25,487 nucleotides of DNA. It comes from CAZFLY01 sp964519995 (GTDB lineage Bacteria > Planctomycetota > Phycisphaerae > Sedimentisphaerales > Anaerobacaceae). The notes under the pieces are model-generated. The model was not told the origin of the DNA. It did no database searches and saw only the letters and a program-made list of their open reading frames with translations. Shown in pieces: positions 1 through 7,075 of this stretch (position 1 is the stretch's first letter; each line of letters starts with the position of its first letter). The DNA is taken from assembly GCA_964519995.1 (NCBI GenBank), contig CAZFLY010000043.1, positions 1 through 25,487 on the forward strand. The letters are read 5' to 3'. The translations under genes and the position numbers were made by a program.

Positions 1-168
1 AACAATGGACCAAATCAATTCTGGCAGGATGTTCCTGTGGCCAATCGTCCAACTCATCAATGGTATTGTAATGGGCACGAATGCCCAAGCGATGGCAGCA
101 TCAATCAGAGTAGCAAGAACACGCTTCCAGAATCCCACGAAGACAAAATCATCCGTTCTATCGGTCAT
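1..168 (-). CDS. RDD family membrane protein, N-terminal fragment
   Basis: Reading the minus strand from the ATG at 168 gives 56 open codons that run off the window edge, starting MTDRTDDFVFVGFWKRVLAT and continuing LIDAAIAWAF. The G-F-W-x-R-x-L-A-x-x-I-D pattern is the opening of the first transmembrane helix of RDD proteins, including the Arg and Asp that name the family. RDD proteins are small integral membrane proteins, some implicated in ion transport or stress tolerance; no substrate can be inferred here. The start is preceded only by a weak purine run. The C-terminal two thirds lies outside the window. Confidence 0.72.
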   Translation of the reverse strand, partial: MTDRTDDFVFVGFWKRVLATLIDAAIAWAFVPITIPLMSWTIGHRNILPELIWSIV

Positions 169-205
169 TCTATTCTCTTTTGCCAACTATTGTTTATACG
201 GTTCT

Positions 206-376
206 CTATAGCTCTCCACAATCGGTTTCATAACACCGCACCAATCGTCTAAACTTACACATTTCCATTGTGAAGTAAAGTTTCTCCTGAGCCTGCCGAA
301 TGGCCCGTTCTATATCACAGAACTTATTAAAAAATTTATCCGCCTCAGACGGACAAACAAAAGATGATAACGTCAT
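206..376 (-). CDS. Possible small protein of 56 aa, unrecognised
   Basis: An ATG at 376 opens 56 codons ending in TAG at 206-208, 37 nt ahead of the RDD start on the same strand. The product begins MTLSSFVCPSEADKFF, has four Cys residues and a predicted helical middle (DIERAIRQAQEKLYF). I see no family and no strong ribosome-binding site. It fills an otherwise empty gap between two same-strand genes, which is the main argument for it; chance is a real alternative. Confidence 0.3.
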   Translation of the reverse strand: MTLSSFVCPSEADKFFNKFCDIERAIRQAQEKLYFTMEMCKFRRLVRCYETDCGEL

Positions 377-447
377 GGCTCACTTTAAGTTGTGAAGTGC
401 CAGAGGAACCACCATAAAGTGGAACCAATTATTCTGCTAATTCTCAA

Positions 448-2151
448 TCATGTCCCTCTAGCTGCCAGCTTTGCCTCTAATGAAGAAACAAGGGTATCAA
501 TGGGTGCACGTCGACTTGTGTTTAGACTCGAGATGCCCTGAGCAATGCACGCATTTACAACAAAGCGCTTGACCTTTGTTTTCATAGACTTGCCCCACAT
601 CTTTCCGCTTAATTGAAACAACTCAAAGACACGGTCTGACCACTTTGATCTCGAATTCCGGAATCGTGGCTGGTTGAGGTTGACTCCGAATTCCTTGCTA
701 ACGGCAGGTGCGTAAACTTCAAGTACAAGCAAGTCTTCTATCTCGCTGTTCTGCATCCCCTGGCATATGGCGAGATTGTAGTCCGCGGGCTCCAGCACAT
801 TCTTATCAAGTGCGTCCTGAGTGGACTTACGCCCTTCTTCATCATTATCCATAAAGGCATGAATATTGTAGACGTTCTGCTTATAGAAAGTTATTTTATA
901 GTGCAAATTGGTTGCACCGCCAAGGTGGTCAATAACGAGAAGACGACGAGATAGGGCAGACTTTAATTGGGAAGAAAGAGAAGCCAGCCATGATGCTAAT
1001 AAGTCCCGATCCTCCTCTCCCTCTACGAGCAATACTGCGTATGCTCCTATGAGATTGTCAGCCATCTGAATTCCCAGAGCCTCTCTTATTTCACTGATTT
1101 GCCTGGCTCGTACTGCCCGTCCGCCACGCACGAGGATATTCTGAGAGACTTGCTCGCGCTCAACGAGGATCGGTGAATGAGTTGTGATAATAACCTGTTG
1201 TTCTTTGGAAATATCCTTCAGCACTTGCCTAAGCCCGTGTATTGCTTCAGGATGTAGGTGTGACTCTGGCTCCTCGATTGACAGAATCAATGACTTTTCA
1301 CCAATGCTTTCCTCGCTGACGTGCTTCATGAGGGACATGGTCGTCAGGCTAATGATTCCGTCGCCCTTTGATGCCAGTTCCGTTTCGGCACCATCATCGA
1401 CCATGATATTGAAATTGGTACGGAAGGCTCTGCTCAGCTCATTGGTAATCCTCACACCTCTAACGCCGGGAACAAAATCGGATACGGTGCGCTTCAACTT
1501 GTAAGCTATCTTATCCAATACAGGCTGCTGAAGCTCCCGAAGCTTCTGTATTAAGTTCTTGTAGTCAGGATTGGATTCAAGAACAGATATTTCTCCCTCA
1601 ATGAGGCCATCGATTATTTCAAGTGCCATCTCGGATGGACGTAAAGCTGAGATGTATTGTGAAGAAACATGATTTCTAATGAAGTCACTAATCTCTTCAC
1701 GCTTATTGCTCAGAGTCTTCTTTCCCCTTCCTTTCATTAAAACCTCAATTGAAACGTCTTCAGGGCCAAATCCGAGTTTCACCTTTAGGTTCGTGTTTAG
1801 ATTCACTCCAACCTTTTCTCGAAACTTCTTAAAATCATCTTCAGTGAGAGCAAATTCCAGGGTGAATTCCGATCGCCCGGTTTGATACTTTCTTTGAAGT
1901 GATACTGGAAAATCCCTCGACCATTCGTAGTCAGATCTAAAACTTGAGCGGAAGTAGCGGATGGGTGCCCTACGGGAACGTCGATAGGGTCGCGACCTAG
2001 TGAGTACGTTTAGGCTCAGTGCAATTGCTTTTACGATGTTGCTCTTTCCCTCATTGTTGGGACCAACCAAGACCGTATATTTGCCTAATGAAAGTTTGTA
2101 TGCTTCGACAATTGATCGGTAATTACGAACGCTGAATGCAACAAGCTTCAT
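448..2151 (-). CDS. OLD-family ATP-dependent endonuclease (AAA ATPase plus TOPRIM)
   Basis: The 567-aa protein has an SMC/RecF-like ATPase half followed by a TOPRIM half, the OLD architecture. Visible motifs: Walker A GPNNEGKS at residues 30-37; a signature-like ASKGDG at about 260-265; Walker B LILSIEEPE at about 288-296; a switch His in TTHSP near 325; TOPRIM LLVEGEED at about 374-381 and FMDNDEEG near 433-440. Family members nick or cleave DNA under ATP control and often act in phage exclusion (P2 Old, GajA of Gabija). The start is supported by GAGGAG at 2161-2166, 9 nt upstream. No UvrD-like GajB partner lies beside it, so it is a stand-alone OLD protein. It abuts a 1.3 kb AT-rich non-coding block, which fits an accessory gene. 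A defence role is inference. Confidence 0.9.
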   Translation of the reverse strand: MKLVAFSVRNYRSIVEAYKLSLGKYTVLVGPNNEGKSNIVKAIALSLNVLTRSRPYRRSRRAPIRYFRSSFRSDYEWSRDFPVSLQRKYQTGRSEFTLEFALTEDDFKKFREKVGVNLNTNLKVKLGFGPEDVSIEVLMKGRGKKTLSNKREEISDFIRNHVSSQYISALRPSEMALEIIDGLIEGEISVLESNPDYKNLIQKLRELQQPVLDKIAYKLKRTVSDFVPGVRGVRITNELSRAFRTNFNIMVDDGAETELASKGDGIISLTTMSLMKHVSEESIGEKSLILSIEEPESHLHPEAIHGLRQVLKDISKEQQVIITTHSPILVEREQVSQNILVRGGRAVRARQISEIREALGIQMADNLIGAYAVLLVEGEEDRDLLASWLASLSSQLKSALSRRLLVIDHLGGATNLHYKITFYKQNVYNIHAFMDNDEEGRKSTQDALDKNVLEPADYNLAICQGMQNSEIEDLLVLEVYAPAVSKEFGVNLNQPRFRNSRSKWSDRVFELFQLSGKMWGKSMKTKVKRFVVNACIAQGISSLNTSRRAPIDTLVSSLEAKLAARGT

Positions 2152-2244
2152 ACTCTTTGGCTCCTCAAGTCTCTACAGACCTAGCATAATAGCATACAAT
2201 CCCCTTTGTTATTAATTTAATCAACTGAAATATATCCTCTTCAT

Positions 2245-2310
2245 TTTTAATACGATTGCAAACATCACTCGATGCATATCTCACTTAGGATTATATCACC
2301 ATAATCCGAC
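2245..2310. repeat. Diverged direct repeat, copy A
   Basis: The copy opens with ttttaatacg and contains atcactcg at 2264-2271; it ends with ccataatccgac at 2299-2310. The first 27 bases match those at 2645-2671 at 23 positions, and the ending matches ccaaaatccgac at 2700-2711. The two anchors are about 400 bp apart in both cases, so this is one old duplication, not chance similarity at two points. Confidence 0.65.
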
Positions 2311-2383
2311 CGGCGGATTTATCTTGATATGCCAAAAAAGCAAGCCTCCATCTTTAATTCATTATAATTATTCAATATAAGCT

Positions 2384-2424
2384 AATTCTGTATAAACAAG
2401 TTTTGTATAAACCAGTTTTGTATA
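2384..2424. repeat. 15-bp tandem repeat, about 2.7 units
   Basis: Units are aattctgtataaac (2384-2397), aagttttgtataaac (2398-2412) and cagttttgtata (2413-2424). The repeated core TGTATAAAC gives a 15-bp period just upstream of the two CTTAGG palindromes. Confidence 0.7.
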
Positions 2425-2433
2425 TATAAATCC

Positions 2434-2454
2434 ATACCTAAGTTACTTAGGCAT
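2434..2454. promoter_or_regulatory. CTTAGG palindrome, imperfect copy
   Basis: The arms are atacctaag (2434-2442) and cttaggcat (2446-2454) around tta, with one mismatch. Together with the perfect copy at 2508-2534 it forms a pair of operator-like dyads whose centres are 77 bp apart. Further half-sites lie at 2284-2290 (cttagga) and 3098-3104 (acctaag). A dimeric DNA-binding protein could use these, but none can be named. Confidence 0.4.
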
Positions 2455-2507
2455 TATGCCAATACCAATCCATCAAATAGCTAAAACATTTATTTTATGG
2501 TTTATAT

Positions 2508-2534
2508 ATAATACCTAAGATACTTAGGTATTAT
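2508..2534. promoter_or_regulatory. CTTAGG palindrome, perfect 12-bp arms
   Basis: Left arm ataatacctaag (2508-2519), spacer ata, right arm cttaggtattat (2523-2534); all 12 pairs match. The same core occurs 77 bp upstream with one mismatch. The length and short odd spacer suit an operator for a dimeric regulator. There is no GC-rich stem or T-run, so it is not a terminator. Confidence 0.5.
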
Positions 2535-2619
2535 TTGTAAAACAATTATAACAGTAACAAAAAACGCATCTGTCTGTTGATTATCAAGAAAATCATTTTA
2601 GACAAGTCCAAAATTTACT

Positions 2620-2655
2620 AGACACTTTTTAATACGCAGACACCTTTTAATACGG
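2620..2655. repeat. 18-bp tandem repeat, two units
   Basis: Units agacactttttaatacgc (2620-2637) and agacaccttttaatacgg (2638-2655) differ at two positions. The second unit supplies the opening ttttaatacg of repeat copy B, so copy B begins inside a local tandem duplication. Confidence 0.7.
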
Positions 2656-2715
2656 CTACAAATATCACTCGCGGCTGATACCAAGTCTTGATTTTAACAC
2701 CAAAATCCGACATGC
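2645..2715. repeat. Diverged direct repeat, copy B
   Basis: The first 27 bases match copy A (2245-2271) at 23 positions, and ccaaaatccgacatgc at 2700-2715 ends it. The same 16 bases recur exactly at 3198-3213 (partial copy C), where a ccaagtc lies upstream as it does in copy B at 2681-2687. The three copies are spread over the non-coding block. Confidence 0.65.
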
Positions 2716-2747
2716 AAAAGCCAATTTTTTTTCTCGCCCAAATCCCT

Positions 2748-2805
2748 TGAAAAAAACCAATCTTTCCAACTCTCCTGAAAAACAACCCAATCTTTCAAAC
2801 TCTCA
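2748..2805. repeat. 28-30 bp tandem repeat, two units
   Basis: Both units begin tgaaaaa and contain caatcttt followed by caactctc or aaactctc (2748-2775 and 2776-2805). On the minus strand this would encode near-repeated SLKDWVVFQ and SWKDWFFSR segments in a 74-aa ORF, which I take to be a by-product of the DNA repeat. Confidence 0.6.
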
Positions 2806-3010
2806 TACCAAACGAATGTTTCAACTATCACACAAAACAACATCAAATTGTTACATATTCTAATTCTAATACAATACAACAACAAATATGCAACGTCCGA
2901 TAAGGCTATGGCTTGCACATATTAACATCGTTGGCTAGCAAACCCTATGCCACGCCAGCGCACCATTTTTCAAAGTCAAGTCCGCCATTTCATAGGACGC
3001 TCAAAAATGC

Positions 3011-3090
3011 ACATTTTTGCTAAGATTTGCTCAAAACGCGCGTATTTTTGTAATTTTCTGCGCTTTTCTGCTCATTTTTGCACTTTTTGC
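3011..3090. other. Phased T-tracts, about 10-bp period
   Basis: The stretch contains a run of units such as aattttctgc, gcttttctgc, tcatttttgc and actttttgc (3052-3090), each placing a 4-5 T tract at the same place in a 10-bp unit. Two earlier units lie at 3011-3030 and another T-tract at 3043-3049. Runs of A/T phased with the helix turn are the classical cause of intrinsic DNA curvature. It lies about 330-400 bp upstream of the groEL1 promoter region. Confidence 0.6.
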
Positions 3091-3172
3091 CTCTTGTACC
3101 TAAGCACTTTTAATTGAAACACTTATAAAAATATTACTTAAAAGTCTTAACAACCAAATGTCTAAAACCACT

Positions 3173-3213
3173 CTGCCAAGTCCACCTCACTTGGCAGCCA
3201 AAATCCGACATGC
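3173..3213. repeat. Inverted repeat with 9-bp arms, adjoining repeat copy C
   Basis: Arms ctgccaagt (3173-3181) and acttggcag (3189-3197) are perfectly complementary around a 7-nt loop. They are followed directly by ccaaaatccgacatgc (3198-3213), identical to the end of copy B. The hairpin has no T-run, so it is not an obvious terminator. Confidence 0.55.
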
Positions 3214-3215
3214 GA

Positions 3216-3250
3216 TATACGCAATACGCACCACGCAATACGAGACACGA
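3216..3250. repeat. Heptamer array, five units (TACGC type)
   Basis: Units tatacgc, aatacgc, accacgc, aatacga and gacacga follow each other with an exact 7-bp period. The same kind of array, with units ending TACGA, stands directly before dnaJ at 9127-9158. Confidence 0.7.
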
Positions 3251-3370
3251 CACTGCCTGTCATCTTGGCGTGGCAGCCGCCTTTGAGTGCCAGAATTGGC
3301 ACCTTTGCGCTGCTGCGAATTCGGTACCGTTGCTTTGCTGGTCAAATTTTGTAATCGCTAAGCTTTTGCA

Positions 3371-3420
3371 GATAAGGCACTTATCGCCGGCTGTGCAAAT
3401 TGGCGTTGCGTCCGTATAAT
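3371..3420 (+). promoter_or_regulatory. Possible groEL1 promoter with dyad
   Basis: A consensus -10 hexamer TATAAT lies at 3415-3420, 91 nt before the groEL1 start. The -35 region at correct spacing (tgtgca) is poor. A small dyad, gataag-gca-cttatc, sits at 3371-3385 just upstream, and another, gtgcca-gaat-tggcac, at 3287-3302. No CIRCE element (TTAGCACTC-N9-GAGTGCTAA) is present, so HrcA control is not supported here. Confidence 0.35.
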
Positions 3421-3510
3421 AGTTGGTACATTGTTTGCACTTTATGATCTAATTATGCTCTCGAAAAATGAATCTTGGACAAGCCAGACAATTTAAGGAG
3501 GCAAGCAATT

Positions 3511-5196
3511 ATGGCAGTCAAACAATTGGCATTCGAAGCAGACGCACGGGCCAGGCTGCTCGCTGGTGTGGAAAAACTGGCTGCAGCGGTAAAACCAACA
3601 CTTGGGCCGAGAGGTCGAAACGCGATTCTCGATAAAAGCTGGGGCGCACCAACCGTAACCAAGGACGGCGTTACAGTTGCAGAAGAAATCGATCTTATCG
3701 ACAAGGATGAGAACCTCGGCGCAAAACTCGTGAAGGAGGCGGCAAGCAAAACCTCAAAAATTGCCGGCGACGGAACCACTACCGCTACTGTATTGACCGA
3801 AGCCTTATTTAAAGAGGCCTATAAAAACCTCACAGCCGGTGCTGACGCAATGGCACTCAATCGCGGAATGCAAAAAGCAGCAAAAGTCGTAGTAGATAAG
3901 CTTGCATCTTTGGCAAAGTCGGTGGACATCAAAAAGACTGACGACATTATTAACGTTGCCTCGGTATCGGCAAATAATGATATTGAAATCGGGAACAAAA
4001 TGGCTGAAGCCTTTCAGCGTGTAGGCAAAGACGGCGTTATCACCGTTGAGGAGGGTAAAAGCTTAGAAACCAAAGTCGAATTTGTTGAAGGTATGCAGTT
4101 CGACCGTGGCTACCTGTCGCCCCATTTCGCTACCGATCCTGAGAATATGGTCTGTGAATTAGAAAAGCCTTATATACTTGTACACGAAGAGAAGATAAGC
4201 AACGTAGCCAAGCTCGTGCCGCTACTGGAAAAGACCGCAAAATCCAAGAGACCACTGCTGATCATCGCAGAAGATGTCGAGAGCGAGGCACTCGCGACAT
4301 TGGTAGTGAACAAACTCAAAGGAATTCTTCAGGTCGCTGCTGTCAAGGCGCCGGGTTACGGCGACCGTAGAAAGGCAATGCTGCAGGATATTGCCGTACT
4401 GACCGGCGCAGAAGCTATCTTTAAAGATCTAGGCATCGAACTGGACAACATCAGCATCAAACAGCTTGGACAAGCAAAGAAGGTAACCATCGACAATGAC
4501 AACACAATCATAATTGAAGGAGCCAGCAGCCAAGAGGCAATCAACGGCAGAATCAAGCAAATCAAAGATGAGATAGAAACGACAACCAGTGATTATGACC
4601 GTGAGAAATTGCAGGAGCGACTGGCTAAACTGACCGGCGGAGTTGCGCAGATAAATGTGGGTGCTGTCAGTGAAGCGGAAATGAAAGAAAGGAAAGCCCG
4701 GATCGAAGATGCACTGCACGCGACTCGTGCAGCAATCGAAGAGGGTATTGTGCCTGGCGGCGGTGTTGCGCTTATTCGCTGTATTGATGTGGTCAAGGAG
4801 CTAAAGCTCCAAGGTGACGAGGCAACCGGTGCTGAAATACTGGCCAAAGCGCTACGGATGCCATGCTACTATATTGCCTACAATGCTGGTGCTACACCGA
4901 ATATCGTCGTAAACAAAGTGTCCGAGGGCAAAGGCGGTTTCGGTTACAATGCCAACACCGACACTTATGAAGATTTGTTCAAGGCCGGCGTGATTGACCC
5001 GGCAAAAGTGACACGAATTGCGCTGCAGAATGCTGTGAGCATTGCAGGTCTTTTACTAACGACAGATTGTCTTGTCACGGAAAAGCCCAAGGAAAAGGAT
5101 GAGATGCCGGCCGGTCCGGGAGGACCCGGCATGGGTGGCATGGGTGGTTACGGTGGTGGTATGGGCGGTTACGGCGGCGGTATGGACATGATGTAA
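3511..5196 (+). CDS. groEL: Chaperonin GroEL, copy 1 (with Gly-Met tail)
   Basis: The 561-aa 60-kDa chaperonin subunit forms the double-ring cage that, with GroES and ATP, refolds proteins in the cytosol. The protein opens MAVKQLAFEADARARLLAGV, carries the nucleotide-binding GDGTTT near residue 85, the hydrolytic Asp in RIEDALHATRAA, and a C-terminal tail of GGM/GGYGGG repeats ending MDMM. The ATG at 3511 is chosen because AAGGAGG lies at 3492-3498; the frame is open 12 codons further upstream without a better site. Length and motifs are complete. It is the first gene of the chaperone cluster but is separated from groES by a fucosidase gene. The second GroEL at 7076 lacks the tail, so this copy is the more canonical by that criterion. 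Confidence 0.97.
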   Translation: MAVKQLAFEADARARLLAGVEKLAAAVKPTLGPRGRNAILDKSWGAPTVTKDGVTVAEEIDLIDKDENLGAKLVKEAASKTSKIAGDGTTTATVLTEALFKEAYKNLTAGADAMALNRGMQKAAKVVVDKLASLAKSVDIKKTDDIINVASVSANNDIEIGNKMAEAFQRVGKDGVITVEEGKSLETKVEFVEGMQFDRGYLSPHFATDPENMVCELEKPYILVHEEKISNVAKLVPLLEKTAKSKRPLLIIAEDVESEALATLVVNKLKGILQVAAVKAPGYGDRRKAMLQDIAVLTGAEAIFKDLGIELDNISIKQLGQAKKVTIDNDNTIIIEGASSQEAINGRIKQIKDEIETTTSDYDREKLQERLAKLTGGVAQINVGAVSEAEMKERKARIEDALHATRAAIEEGIVPGGGVALIRCIDVVKELKLQGDEATGAEILAKALRMPCYYIAYNAGATPNIVVNKVSEGKGGFGYNANTDTYEDLFKAGVIDPAKVTRIALQNAVSIAGLLLTTDCLVTEKPKEKDEMPAGPGGPGMGGMGGYGGGMGGYGGGMDMM

Positions 5197-5282
5197 GCTA
5201 TGTCGGCACCGTGACAAGCAACAGATCAGGCAAGAGGTCGGCTGATTTGTTACAGTGCATGTTCCATGAAGGAGACAAAATA

Positions 5283-6668
5283 TTGAGCGCTAAAGCAAAA
5301 CACAAGACGAGATTTGTCTGGTGGATCAATGTATTTTTGGCCACGGCGGCAATTACTTTTTTTGCTGTCCGTTCGCTTGCTGAGATGACGACTGAGCAAA
5401 AGGATGAGCGAATGAAGTGGTGGCGTGAAACGAGGTTCGGGATGTTCATTCACTGGGGGATCTATTCGGTGCCAGCAGGCACATACCAGGGTAAGCAAAT
5501 CCCCTCTACCGGCGAGTGGATTATGAACGGCGCCAACATTACGATCTCAGAATATGAGCAGTATGCGAATCAGTTTAATCCGGTCAAGTTCCATGCAGAC
5601 CAGTGGGTGCAAATTGCGAAAAACGCGGGGATGAAGTATATCGTGATCACAAGCAAGCACCATGATGGCTTTTGTTTGTGGGATTCAAACGTAAGTGATT
5701 ATGATGTGATGGATGCTACGCCTTTTAAGCGTGACATCTTAGGTGAGTTATCCAAGGCATGCAAGAAACACGGCGTCAAGCTTTGTTTCTATCATTCTAT
5801 TATGGACTGGCATCATCCAGATGCACAGAGACCTTTCTATCCAACTTACAACGATACGAGCAAGTCGAACCCGAATTTCTCGCGGTATGTCGAGAACTAC
5901 ATGAAGCCGCAATTGAAGGAGCTTGTTGAGAACTACGGGCCTTTAGGCGTGTTGTGGTTCGACGGCGAATGGATAAAGGACTGGACGGAGTCACAAGGCA
6001 AAGAGTTGTACAATTATGTCCTGAGCCTACAGCCGAATATTATCATCAACAATCGCGTAGGTAAAGGCCGCAAAGGTATGGAGGGACTGAGCAAAAGTGA
6101 GGAATACGCCGGTGACTTCGGCACAACGGAACAGCAGATTCCCGCGACAGGTCTATTAGGTGTCGACTGGGAGACCTGCATGACAATGAATGATACGTGG
6201 GGATACAAGTCCTATGACAAAAACTGGAAATCGACGGAAGATTTGCTGCGTAAGTTGGCGGATATTGCAAGCAAGGGTGGCAACTTCCTATTGAATGTCG
6301 GGCCGACTGCAGAAGGACTTATTCCCGATGCGAGCGTTGAACGGCTCGCGGCGGTTGGTGAGTGGATGAAGGTCAACGGCGAGAGTATCTATGGTACAAC
6401 CGCCAATCCGCTCGGCGAGCTTTCCTGGGGCCGATGCACCGCAAAGCCTAGCAAGTTATACCTGCACGTCTTTGATTGGCCCGGTGACGGCAAGCTGACG
6501 GTGCCGAACATTAAGTACAGTGTTAAGAAGGCATATCTGCTTGCGGATAAGGAACGCAGGAAACTAACGATTAAGCAAGTTAGTGACAGTGAGGTGGTTA
6601 TCTCGGTTCCACAGGATGGCCCAGATACGATCAACAGTGTAGTTGTGTTAAACGTCGAAGAAAATTGA
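5283..6668 (+). CDS. Secreted GH29 alpha-L-fucosidase
   Basis: A glycoside hydrolase of family GH29, releasing alpha-L-fucose from glycans by a retaining mechanism. Motifs seen: RFGMFIHWGIYSVPAGTY near the mature N-terminus, YIVITSKHHDGFCLWDS, FYHSIMDWHHPD, and VLWFDGEW, whose Asp is the expected nucleophile. I chose TTG at 5283 because AAGGAG lies at 5269-5274 with 8-nt spacing; it gives a signal peptide (positive MSAKAKHKTR, hydrophobic WWINVFLATAAITFFAV, cleavage after RSLA). A GTG at 5211 is in frame but has no ribosome-binding site and would bury the signal. The protein has 461 aa from TTG. It lies between groEL1 and groES on the same strand (gaps of 86 and 37 nt), an odd place for a polysaccharide-degrading enzyme; co-transcription is inferred from spacing only. 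Confidence 0.93.
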   Translation: MSAKAKHKTRFVWWINVFLATAAITFFAVRSLAEMTTEQKDERMKWWRETRFGMFIHWGIYSVPAGTYQGKQIPSTGEWIMNGANITISEYEQYANQFNPVKFHADQWVQIAKNAGMKYIVITSKHHDGFCLWDSNVSDYDVMDATPFKRDILGELSKACKKHGVKLCFYHSIMDWHHPDAQRPFYPTYNDTSKSNPNFSRYVENYMKPQLKELVENYGPLGVLWFDGEWIKDWTESQGKELYNYVLSLQPNIIINNRVGKGRKGMEGLSKSEEYAGDFGTTEQQIPATGLLGVDWETCMTMNDTWGYKSYDKNWKSTEDLLRKLADIASKGGNFLLNVGPTAEGLIPDASVERLAAVGEWMKVNGESIYGTTANPLGELSWGRCTAKPSKLYLHVFDWPGDGKLTVPNIKYSVKKAYLLADKERRKLTIKQVSDSEVVISVPQDGPDTINSVVVLNVEEN

Positions 6669-6705
6669 GAAGTATTATGTCAGGAGAGCACTTAAGGAGT
6701 GAGAT

Positions 6706-6996
6706 ATGAAGCTGAGACCTTTGGATGACAGAGTTGTAATAAAGCAGTTGGAGGCTAAGGAGAAAACAGCCGGCGGTATTTATCTACCCGAAACTGCTAA
6801 GGAAAAACCACAGATAGGTAAGGTGATAGCGGTCGGCCCCGGCAAGGTTCTTGACACCGGCAAGCGCAGCGAAATGTCGGTGAAAAAGAACGATGAAGTC
6901 GTCTATGGCAAATACATGGGCAACGAGGTCGAAATCGATGGGGAAAAATGCGTGATTGTCCATGAAAGCGATTTGCTTGGAGTTGTTGAGAAATAA
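6706..6996 (+). CDS. groES: Co-chaperonin GroES
   Basis: The 96-aa 10-kDa lid subunit forms the heptameric cap of the GroEL cage. The opening KLRPLDDRVVIKQLEAKEKT and the following AGGIYLPETAKEKPQ, which corresponds to the mobile loop contacting GroEL, are canonical, as are VGPGKVL and the C-terminal CVIVHESDLLGVVE. AAGGAG at 6694-6699 lies 6 nt before the ATG. It is followed after 79 nt by the second groEL, so the ordinary groES-groEL pair here is with copy 2, while copy 1 lies upstream beyond the fucosidase. Confidence 0.97.
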   Translation: MKLRPLDDRVVIKQLEAKEKTAGGIYLPETAKEKPQIGKVIAVGPGKVLDTGKRSEMSVKKNDEVVYGKYMGNEVEIDGEKCVIVHESDLLGVVEK

Positions 6997-7038
6997 GTGA
7001 TTGGTGATTGGTGTTCGTAGTTCATTGTTCACAGATTA
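6997..7038. repeat. Heptamer-periodic array between groES and groEL2
   Basis: Units gtgattg, gtgattg, gtgttcg, tagttca, ttgttca and cagatta follow in exact 7-bp steps, starting at the base after the groES stop codon. The first two are identical and the rest drift. The array fills over half of the 79-nt groES-groEL2 gap. Confidence 0.6.
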
Positions 7039-7075
7039 CTAACTGAAGCGTAACAGACAGTATAAGGGAATAAAC

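Larger units (their letters stand above)
2152..3474. other. AT-rich non-coding block with many diverged repeats
   Basis: About 1.3 kb without a credible gene separates the divergently transcribed OLD gene and groEL1. It is much more AT-rich than its flanks. It contains two diverged copies of a roughly 70-bp repeat 400 bp apart, part of a third copy, three short tandem repeats, two CTTAGG palindromes, 10-bp-phased T-tracts, a 9-bp-arm inverted repeat and a heptamer array; each is listed separately. The short ORFs inside it show no family resemblance and run through repeats. It may be an old insertion, a regulatory or structural DNA block, or decayed mobile DNA. Confidence 0.8.

Noticed and set aside
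448..2151. Gabija defence pair
   Set aside because: The OLD protein is GajA-like in layout, but no UvrD-like GajB gene is adjacent.
2694..2918. 74-aa minus-strand ORF in the AT-rich block with repeated SLKDW/SWKDW segments
   Set aside because: Its repeats are explained by the 28-30 bp DNA tandem repeat at 2748-2805; there is no ribosome-binding site and no family.
3318..3366. gaattcggtacc followed by aagctt, like a cloning polylinker
   Set aside because: Only two adjacent sites and a third about 30 bp on, embedded in continuous genomic-looking sequence; probably chance.
3210..3419. 69-aa plus-strand ORF starting MRYTQYAPRNTRHD
   Set aside because: Its N-terminus is only the heptamer array translated, and the rest runs through the groEL1 promoter region.
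3420..3510. CIRCE (HrcA) operator before groEL1 or groES
   Set aside because: No TTAGCACTC-N9-GAGTGCTAA match found before groEL1, groES, groEL2 or dnaJ.
4356..4847. Long minus-strand ORFs inside groEL1, and similar ones inside groEL2 and dnaJ
   Set aside because: Shadows of strongly coding plus-strand genes; no family resemblance.
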